Shown here piece by piece: positions 32,202-38,080 of a stretch of 38,080 nt of DNA. This stretch comes from Bacteroidetes bacterium GWF2_35_48 (GTDB lineage: Bacteria; Bacteroidota; Bacteroidia; Bacteroidales; GWF2-35-48), in NCBI GenBank assembly GCA_001769125.1, contig MEOG01000015.1, positions 1 through 38,080 on the forward strand, written 5' to 3'. The stretch's first letter is position 1; every line of letters begins with the position of its first letter. The notes beneath the pieces are model-generated. The model did no database searches. It was not told the origin of the DNA and saw nothing but the letters and a program-made list of their open reading frames with translations. The position numbers and the translations under genes are program-made.

Positions 32202-32226
32202 TAACCCCGAGCTTCACTTGGGGTTA
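32202..32226. repeat. Hairpin TAACCCCGAG...CTTGGGGTTA
   Basis: A 10-bp stem (one G-T pair) encloses the 5-nt loop CTTCA. The sequence resembles interspersed AACCCCGAG...CTCGGGGTT elements in Bacteroidota genomes. No gene ends directly before it on either strand. Confidence 0.7.
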
Positions 32227-32234
32227 CAAATATT

Positions 32235-32257
32235 CGACTCCTCCGGAGTCGTTTTTT
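32235..32257 (+). terminator. Terminator-like hairpin with T-run
   Basis: CGACTCC (32235-32241), loop TCC, GGAGTCG (32245-32251), then six T. The form is that of an intrinsic terminator on the plus strand, but the nearest plus-strand gene upstream ends at 23589, so it is probably part of a repeated extragenic element or shields the downstream operon from read-through. Confidence 0.55.
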
Positions 32258-32440
32258 CTCTGCCACACCAGATGCGAATAAAATTAAAAATACTATATCA
32301 AACGTTTTGAATTAATCAATAATCATCTTCAAATTATTAATACTCCTCCGCTTGCGCTCATCTCCGGGTAATGCTTTGCGGGGAAAGGACGAGTACGCTT
32401 TTTGATATTTTTATACTTTTACAAAATTAATCCTGTTTTG

Positions 32441-32876
32441 ATGAAAACCGAACTAAAGGCAATAATATTTTTTTCTGCCTTTTCACTTTTCTCTTTTTTC
32501 TGCCTTTATCAGCACAGAATAAACAAAAAAACGACTCTTTATTACATCTTATTTTCATAGAAAACTCTGACACACATGATATTTCTTTATAATCAGAATT
32601 TAGCTGAGAAATGTCGTATTCAGACCCGGAGAAGGCTATAAAAAAGCCGTTTCCAAGTCGAATATTAATATCAGAAATATTTATGTTGCATTACAAAATG
32701 ATGTAAAAACACTTGAACATTTCAAAAAAGTGCTTGAAATCGCCAATAAAAAAAATGATCGGAAATGGATTGCAATTATAGCAAACAATATGGATGCATG
32801 CTACAAACACCTTAAAGATACAAATCTCGCCATTGAATATTATATAAAAGCAAATAACTATATTTGTGTTCCATAA
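32441..32876 (+). pseudogene. Decayed signal-peptide/TPR protein gene
   Basis: Pieces of one protein can be read in changing frames. From ATG 32441 the first frame gives a signal-like start (MKTELKAIIFFSAF, then a Phe-rich core) and stops in TAG. A second frame near 32540 reads DSLLHLIFIENSDTHDISL. A third near 32611 reads SYSDPEKAIKK. A fourth runs 90 codons without ATG from 32604 to the TAA at 32874-32876 and contains LEHFKKVLEIANKKNDRKW and ACYKHLKDTNLAIEYYIKA, which fit TPR helices. The order matches Bacteroidota TPR sensor or regulator proteins (signal peptide, SLLHLIENSDT-type linker, TPRs). At least three frameshifts and the missing C-terminus show it is dead. It ends 11 nt before the next gene. 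Confidence 0.75.
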
Positions 32877-32887
32877 CCAAAAAAAAT

Positions 32888-34204
32888 ATGAAGATCCTTC
32901 TGATATCTCCTGCCATTTATGATTGGCGCAGAAAATTGATAAAACAAAAACGAGTTTGGTTACCGGGACTTACGCTTCCATATATTGCGGCATTACTACC
33001 CGAAAATTATTTAATAACAATTGTTGATGAAACCTCAGAAGAAATACCATTTCATGAACATTGGGATTTAGTCTGCATCTCCTCTATTGGGGCAAGTTAT
33101 ATTAGAGCCGCGGAAATAGCACGATTGTTTAAAGTAAAGAATATTCCTGTAATTGTGGGAGGCATGGCTGCTACATTGACCGGAACAAACGGGTTTGATG
33201 ACGATTTTAATTCATTTGTTGAAGGCGAAGTTGAAACAATAATTAATACTATTATTTTAGATTTTGAAAATGGCAATTTGAAAAAAAACTACAAAGGTGA
33301 AATGGCTAATTTGTCTTCTTTACCAATACCTAAATATGAACTTTTTAATAAAAAAAAAATAGGATTCTGGCTACCTGTGCAAACATCTAGAGGGTGCATA
33401 CATAAATGTCCTTTTTGTTCGGTTGCTGCATTTAATCATTTTAAGTTCCGACAAATGCCGATTGATTATGTAGTTGCATGTATAAAGAGAGGTAAAGAAT
33501 TAGGTTACTCAAATTTTACATTTATTGACGACAGTATTGCTTCGGATATCAATCACTTGAAGACTCTCTGCGAGGCAATAATACCCTTAAAAATATATTG
33601 GATGACGCAATGTACTATAACTATTGCTGAACATCCAGAAATACTCAATCTGATGGCTCAAAGCGGCTGTACTGTTCTCAGTATCGGAATAGAATCAACC
33701 AATTCTGAAAGTATTGCATCAATAAATAAAACATTTAACAATACATTAAATTACCAAAAATATTTTAAAATTATCCGTTCGTATGGCATCGACATTAGCA
33801 CCGAAATGATGATTGGGCTCGATGGTGATACCGAAGATATTTACAATGAATTTACACAGTTTGCTATTAAAAATAATATAACACTGCCTCGATTTTACAT
33901 CGCAACGCCGGTGCCTGGCACAAAGTTCTATGCAGATTTACTCAAGCAGAATAGAATTTTTAATTTTGATTATTTTAATTATACCGGCTCACAATTGGTA
34001 TTCTATCCGAAACATCTTAATTACAAAAATCTGGAAGATAAATACTGGGCAATGTATGATAAGGTTTATTCAACAAAAAATATTCTAAAGCGCTATTTAT
34101 TGTCGCGACCAAAGCGCAGTTTATTATCCAATATTTTTACTCTTGCTGCCAATTTTCACTATAAAAAACATATTAAACAAAGAATTCCACCAGGTATCGT
34201 ATAA
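32888..34204 (+). CDS. Cobalamin-binding-type radical SAM protein (first copy)
   Basis: The product has 438 residues from ATG at 32888 (MKILLISPAIYDW); a TTG eight codons upstream is unlikely as the start because it overlaps the TPR relic. Residues 1-145 resemble the B12-binding Rossmann domain (LPYIAALLPENYLITIVDE, DLVCISSIG, PVIVGGMAATLTG, FVEGEVE). The DxHxxG cobalamin ligand motif is absent, as in many members of this class. The radical SAM core has SRGCIHKCPFC with the 4Fe-4S cysteines 170, 174 and 177, then FTFIDDSIASD, CTVLSIGIES, STEMMIGLDGDTED and ATPVPGTKFY. Such enzymes often methylate or rearrange lipids and natural products. It opens a five-gene run, 3 nt before the next gene. 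The substrate is unknown. Confidence 0.9.
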   Translation: MKILLISPAIYDWRRKLIKQKRVWLPGLTLPYIAALLPENYLITIVDETSEEIPFHEHWDLVCISSIGASYIRAAEIARLFKVKNIPVIVGGMAATLTGTNGFDDDFNSFVEGEVETIINTIILDFENGNLKKNYKGEMANLSSLPIPKYELFNKKKIGFWLPVQTSRGCIHKCPFCSVAAFNHFKFRQMPIDYVVACIKRGKELGYSNFTFIDDSIASDINHLKTLCEAIIPLKIYWMTQCTITIAEHPEILNLMAQSGCTVLSIGIESTNSESIASINKTFNNTLNYQKYFKIIRSYGIDISTEMMIGLDGDTEDIYNEFTQFAIKNNITLPRFYIATPVPGTKFYADLLKQNRIFNFDYFNYTGSQLVFYPKHLNYKNLEDKYWAMYDKVYSTKNILKRYLLSRPKRSLLSNIFTLAANFHYKKHIKQRIPPGIV

Positions 34205-34207
34205 AGT

Positions 34208-35350
34208 ATGTATAAAGTATTAAAAATAACAAATGCAGCTGGAATTAAAAAATTTGTAAGATTCCCCGGTAGTCATATTTTTAAAAAATCTGACCATTGG
34301 ATACCGCCTTTGATCACTGAAGAAATTAAAAGATTTGATATTACAAAATATGATTATTATGCGTATGGTAAATCAAAACTTTTTGCTGCAATAGACGAAA
34401 AGGGTAAATGGGGTGGTAGGATAGCTTGTTTTATAAATTCAAAATACATTGACAAAACTAAAAAACACGAAGGATTTTTTGGGTTTTTTGATGCAATTGA
34501 TAATCCGGAAGTTGTCAAAGTCCTTTTCAGCGCAATAACAGAAGAATTTCGCAAAAACAATATTACGGATATTATTGGACCAATAAACTTTTCTACAAAC
34601 GAAGAAGTGGGACTGCTCATTGATGGATTTGATATAAACCCTACCTTCATGACCAACTATTCTAAACCTTATTACAAGGATCTACTAACAGGTGTAGGTT
34701 TTCAAAAATTGGTAGACTTATATGCTTATGAATGGCAATCCAAATGTGTTTTCTCCGATAAATTTTATAGGATTGTTGAAGTCGTGAAAAACAGGAGCAC
34801 GGTTAAAATTCGATGTTTCGACAAAAACAATTTTCAAAATGAACTTGATACTTTATGGCCAATATATAACGAAAGTTTTAAAGATGTTTGGGGGTTCACG
34901 CCCTTAACAAAAGTCGAATTTACTGAATTGTGTAATAGCTTTAAATTATTTGCCGATTTTGATATAATTTTAATCGCTGAACTGAACAGTAAGGTAATTG
35001 GATTTTGTTTGATGCTTCCGGATATTAACATCTTGATAAAAAAAATAAACGGTAAACTATATCCTTTTGGAATATTTACTTTACTTACTCAAAAAAACAA
35101 AATAAAAAACCTGCGATTGAATGTCTTAGGGATATTGCCAGAATACAGAAATCTTGGAGTGTTTGCACTGTTTATAGACCAGATGGAAAAAATAGTAAAT
35201 AAAAAAGGATATCAAAAAGCTGAATTGTCAGTCATTCTTGAGTCAAACATAGAAATGATTCGTTTAATGAAAAGTTTGGACTTCAAGCCGACAAAAACAT
35301 TCAGAGTTTATTGTAATACTGTTGAGAATCTGAAAGCACATACATTATGA
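34208..35350 (+). CDS. Long GNAT-family acyltransferase, YghO type
   Basis: The protein has 380 residues. The N-terminal half has the pattern of the long GNAT proteins of the E. coli YghO type: KKFVRFPGSHIFKKSDHWIPP (in two parts: FVRFPGSHIFKK and SDHWIPPL), LFAAIDEKGKWGGRIACFIN, GFFGFFDAIDNPEV, DIIGPINFSTNEEVGLLIDGF, PYYKDLLTGVGFQKLVDLYAY. The C-terminal half holds a second GNAT-like core (IILIAELNSKVIGFCLMLPD, LGILPEYRNLGVFALFIDQM with the acyl-CoA binding turn, KAELSVILESNIEMIRLMKSLDF). I recall that the Caulobacter ceramide synthase bCerS is a GNAT protein of this kind, so N-acylation of a lipid base is one possibility; this is inference. It overlaps the next gene by 4 nt (ATGA). Confidence 0.82.
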   Translation: MYKVLKITNAAGIKKFVRFPGSHIFKKSDHWIPPLITEEIKRFDITKYDYYAYGKSKLFAAIDEKGKWGGRIACFINSKYIDKTKKHEGFFGFFDAIDNPEVVKVLFSAITEEFRKNNITDIIGPINFSTNEEVGLLIDGFDINPTFMTNYSKPYYKDLLTGVGFQKLVDLYAYEWQSKCVFSDKFYRIVEVVKNRSTVKIRCFDKNNFQNELDTLWPIYNESFKDVWGFTPLTKVEFTELCNSFKLFADFDIILIAELNSKVIGFCLMLPDINILIKKINGKLYPFGIFTLLTQKNKIKNLRLNVLGILPEYRNLGVFALFIDQMEKIVNKKGYQKAELSVILESNIEMIRLMKSLDFKPTKTFRVYCNTVENLKAHTL

Positions 35351-36738
35351 GAATATTACTTGTACGACCGCGAGCCCCGAAATACACAATCGGTTTGAAA
35401 AATATTATGGTATGTGAGCCATTAGAACTGGAATATCTTGCCGGAGCTATTGATAAAAAGCACGAAGTAGAAATACTCGATTTGATACTTGAAGATATTT
35501 TAGAGAAAAAAATCAAACAATTTAAACCCGATATTTTAGGCACAAGCTCTTACATAACCGGGGTAAACGAAGTTAAAGCAATATGTAAAAGAACTAAAAA
35601 TATCAACAGCAAAATTATTACTGTTGTAGGCGGTGTGCATGCAAGCTTGAATCCTGATGATTACGAAAACAAATCTATAGACCATATTATACGGGGTGAA
35701 GGCTTGAAACAATTCAACGCCCTTATTGATGCCTTAGAACAAAATAAAACATTTACACCCAGCATTTATTCCAACACTAAAGATTTTTTAGCGATTGATA
35801 TCGAAAACCTTCCATTGCCAAGAAGAGAGCTTGTAGCCAAATATCAGAAGAAATACTATTATCTGTTTCATCAGCCTGTTACAATTATCAAAACAACATT
35901 CGGCTGCCCCTTCAAATGCAATTTTTGTTATTGCCGTGCACTTACCGATGATAAGGTTTATTCACGAAGTCCTGAGAATGTATTAAAAGAGTTGCAGGAA
36001 ATTAAAAACAAAGACGTTTACATTATTGATGACACTTTTTTTGTGAGTAAGAAACATGTAATGGATATCCATGCGCTTATTGTTAAGAATAACATTAAAA
36101 AAGAATATCTGGTTTATGGTCATTCCGATTTCATCATAAATAACCCCGATGTTATAAAAGTATGGGCTGAAATAGGGTTGAAAGCCTGTATAATAGGGCT
36201 TGAATCTCCAAAAGACACAGAACTTAAAAGTTTCAATAAAGTTTCAACTGTAGATAAAAACAGAGAAGCAATTAAAATACTTCAGCAGAATAAAATTGAT
36301 ATATATGCATCATTTATTGTTGACCCTGCATGGACATTGCAAGATTACAAAACACTAGACAGATTCATAAGGGAAAATAAATTGTTTTACATAGTTATTC
36401 AACCATTAACACCTATCCCCGGCACTTCTGTTTTTAACGAAGATGATGATTATATAATACCACGAAAGTATTATGAATTATGGGACATGCAGCACTCTGT
36501 ATTAAAACCGCTGTTAGGTGAAAAAAGGTTTTACAAAGAAATCAGAAAGATATATATTAAAACCATTTTTAATCCGTTTCGCACATCATCATTGAAGCTC
36601 AACACCGTCCCGTCGGTATTTTCTTTAAAATATTTCAGACTAATTGCCGGTGTGATGAAGATATATTTTGATTTGAGAAAAGCAAGCAAGCATAAGAATT
36701 TAATAGACAAAACCAATGCTTTCAATCAAAACCTATAA
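35347..36738 (+). CDS. Cobalamin-binding-type radical SAM protein (second copy)
   Basis: The protein has 463 residues. The N-terminal B12-like domain shows MRILLVRPRAP, LELEYLAGAIDKKHEVEILDL, PDILGTSSY, ITVVGGVHASLNPDDYE and IIRGEG, again without a DxHxxG histidine. The radical SAM core has TTFGCPFKCNFCYCRAL with cysteines 187, 191 and 194, plus an additional Cys two residues later, then VYIIDDTFFV, GLKACIIGLESP, IYASFIVDPAWT and IQPLTPIPGTSVF. The C-terminal 90 residues are Lys-rich and helical. The general architecture is like the hopanoid C-3 methylase HpnR and related B12 radical SAM enzymes, but I cannot assign a substrate. It starts within the stop of the GNAT gene and overlaps the following gene by 23 nt, so it is part of a coupled operon. 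Confidence 0.9.
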   Translation: MRILLVRPRAPKYTIGLKNIMVCEPLELEYLAGAIDKKHEVEILDLILEDILEKKIKQFKPDILGTSSYITGVNEVKAICKRTKNINSKIITVVGGVHASLNPDDYENKSIDHIIRGEGLKQFNALIDALEQNKTFTPSIYSNTKDFLAIDIENLPLPRRELVAKYQKKYYYLFHQPVTIIKTTFGCPFKCNFCYCRALTDDKVYSRSPENVLKELQEIKNKDVYIIDDTFFVSKKHVMDIHALIVKNNIKKEYLVYGHSDFIINNPDVIKVWAEIGLKACIIGLESPKDTELKSFNKVSTVDKNREAIKILQQNKIDIYASFIVDPAWTLQDYKTLDRFIRENKLFYIVIQPLTPIPGTSVFNEDDDYIIPRKYYELWDMQHSVLKPLLGEKRFYKEIRKIYIKTIFNPFRTSSLKLNTVPSVFSLKYFRLIAGVMKIYFDLRKASKHKNLIDKTNAFNQNL

Positions 36739-37891
36739 ATCAATAAATGAAATAAACTCTTCTGATTGGAATGCTGCAATCACTAACAATGATTATTTCA
36801 AATCACATGAATTCTTAAAAATCATTGAAGAATCAAATATTGAAAATAGTACGTTTTGGTACATAATGGTTTTTGAGAACAACGAAATAATTGGTGCCGC
36901 AGTTTTCAGTTCATTTATTGTTTCACTTGACTTATTTCTTGACAAACAGGGCAAGAAAGCAGTAAAACTAATAAGAAAGTTTTTCCCTAACTTCTTGCGG
37001 ATACGGTTCTTGTTTTGTGGCTTACCAATTTCATTAGGCAAAGATACAATCCTGATTAAAGACACAAGATACAAAGATGTCATACTCGAAGCCATCGTAA
37101 AAGAGTCTAAACTTATTGCTAAAACGAACAAAATAAAAATTATAAATTTCAAAGAATTTTATCTTAATGATAAAATCGGATTAAATAAACTGTTGTCACT
37201 TGGTTTTATACAATCATGGAGTATCCCATATATTGATTTTCACAACACGTACGAAAATTTTTCTGCGTATCTGCAAGCACTTCGTCATACATTCAGGAGG
37301 CAAATAAAAAGCAATATGTCTAAAGTAAATTTCGATGCGGTAGGAGTTGTTCAAGAAAAATTAGATTTCGATCATGCTGTTATTGAAATAATAAATCCGT
37401 GCAATGCCGATGCAAATACAATTTATGAGCAGTACATAAATATCATGTCAAAAGCTAGTTCTGTATTAGAATTCTTAAACGTAGATTTTTTTGTAAATTA
37501 TCTCAAGAACACCAATCAATCGAAAATACTTATTTTGCGCAAGAACTCAACTATTATAGGCAATGCAATATTGGTTGAAGAAGGGAATAAACTAACTTTT
37601 ATGCTAATAGGAATTCGTGAAGAATACAGAAACATTTATGCAACGTATTTTAATATTTTAAATGCGGTAATTGCATACGGTATTCACAACAAATTCACTA
37701 AAATCGGAATGGGACAAACCTCCTATTACGTAAAGACAAGAATGGGCGGGCAATTAACTCCTATGGTTACTTATAATTACTCTTCTAATAAATTTATTAA
37801 TATTATGCTAAAAGTTTTTAATAAACTAATATTTCCAAAAGTCAACCCTCAGCAATATAAGGTGTTTAAACCTCTTAAGAATAATATCTAA
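36716..37891 (+). CDS. FemAB/GNAT-like acyl- or aminoacyltransferase
   Basis: The protein has 391 residues. It begins MLSIKTYKSINEINSSDWNA, resembling the W-(D/N)-x opening of FemAB-like proteins. A first half with an AAVFSSF strand is followed by LRHTFRRQIKSNMSKV and a second GNAT core: ILILRKNSTIIGNAILVEE, LTFMLIGIREEYRNIYATYFNIL, then KIGMGQTSYYVKTRMGGQL and TPMVTYNYSS. The GMGQTSYxxKxRMG stretch is characteristic of a FemAB/Acetyltransf_6-like family found in lipid, glycan and cell-wall gene clusters. The start lies 23 nt inside the previous gene. The substrate is unknown. No signal peptide or membrane span is visible, so it acts in the cytoplasm. Confidence 0.75.
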   Translation: MLSIKTYKSINEINSSDWNAAITNNDYFKSHEFLKIIEESNIENSTFWYIMVFENNEIIGAAVFSSFIVSLDLFLDKQGKKAVKLIRKFFPNFLRIRFLFCGLPISLGKDTILIKDTRYKDVILEAIVKESKLIAKTNKIKIINFKEFYLNDKIGLNKLLSLGFIQSWSIPYIDFHNTYENFSAYLQALRHTFRRQIKSNMSKVNFDAVGVVQEKLDFDHAVIEIINPCNADANTIYEQYINIMSKASSVLEFLNVDFFVNYLKNTNQSKILILRKNSTIIGNAILVEEGNKLTFMLIGIREEYRNIYATYFNILNAVIAYGIHNKFTKIGMGQTSYYVKTRMGGQLTPMVTYNYSSNKFINIMLKVFNKLIFPKVNPQQYKVFKPLKNNI

Positions 37892-37906
37892 CTTTTTTAT
37901 GAAGCC

Positions 37907-38080
37907 ATGAAGATAACACTCATAAAACCAACCATCGGATATAGTACTACAAAAATATACAAAGAAAAAGCAGTAATATGGAATTCTATACTACGCTCGG
38001 TTATAAATTGCGTTTTTATATAATTGAAAATTTAAAGTTAACAAACTATTTAATTCCGTTTTTCCTGTTTCAGTTTTCGT
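37907..38080 (+). pseudogene. Decaying N-terminus of a third B12-type radical SAM gene
   Basis: ATG at 37907 begins MKITLIKPTIGYS, the usual first strand and loop of B12-binding radical SAM proteins, continues to KIYKEKAV and stops at TAA 38021-38023 after 38 codons. Just after KEKAV the DNA (GTAATATGGAATTCTATACT and following) would read close to VMEPILLGIIA, the conserved MEPLxLGILA helix of this family, if a few single-base insertions were removed. This points to frameshift decay and not to a natural short gene. It lies 15 nt after the FemAB-like gene and would have continued the operon. The right edge of the window prevents seeing the rest. Confidence 0.5.

Noticed and set aside
32864-32887. 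TTG start for the first radical SAM gene
   Set aside because: It would overlap the TPR relic; the ATG at 32888 begins directly at the conserved first strand MKILLISP.

Overview
The window looks like chromosomal DNA of a low-GC member of the Bacteroidota. The main evidence is a type IX secretion (T9SS) pair: a giant repeat adhesin ending in a gliding-motility-type C-terminal domain, followed by a PorP/SprF-family outer-membrane protein. A lipoprotein thioredoxin with a DUF4369-like N-terminus, A-rich start regions without Shine-Dalgarno sequences, and intergenic arrays of degenerate 7-mers and 11-mers fit the same phylum. I cannot name the genus.

Layout. Bases 1-477 hold a hairpin, a degenerate repeat array and a possible 44-residue membrane peptide. 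Bases 478-22533 are one uninterrupted reading frame of 7351 codons, built from three families of about 80-90 residue modules (11 type A, 6 type B, 56 type C), then PKD domains and the secretion domain. Its PorP/SprF partner follows 45 nt downstream, much like sprB-sprF of Flavobacterium johnsoniae. From 23681 to 31770 everything is on the minus strand: prfB with an intact programmed +1 frameshift, an M28 peptidase, rsmA coupled to a WbuC-type cupin, mreD-mreC-mreB, and a TlpA-like lipoprotein. Bases 31771-32887 are non-coding or decayed: heptamer arrays, three consecutive hairpins, and the frameshifted remains of a signal-peptide/TPR protein gene. From 32888 to the right edge there is a tight plus-strand operon: radical SAM, long GNAT, radical SAM, FemAB/GNAT-like protein, and then the decaying N-terminus of a third cobalamin-type radical SAM gene.

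Most notable. (1) The type C modules of the adhesin are organised as a five-module super-repeat of about 1.32-1.35 kb, visible through nearly the whole 14.7 kb array. (2) Intergenic gaps carry arrays with strict 7-nt or 11-nt phasing; two of them carry their unit family in both orientations. One array is exactly eleven units of eleven bases. (3) The radical SAM/GNAT operon has no pathway I recognise. The long GNAT resembles the YghO type, which I associate with bacterial ceramide synthesis, so a lipid-modifying pathway is a reasonable but unproven hypothesis. (4) prfB can only be read correctly across a frameshift, 43 nt upstream of where its longest single frame begins.
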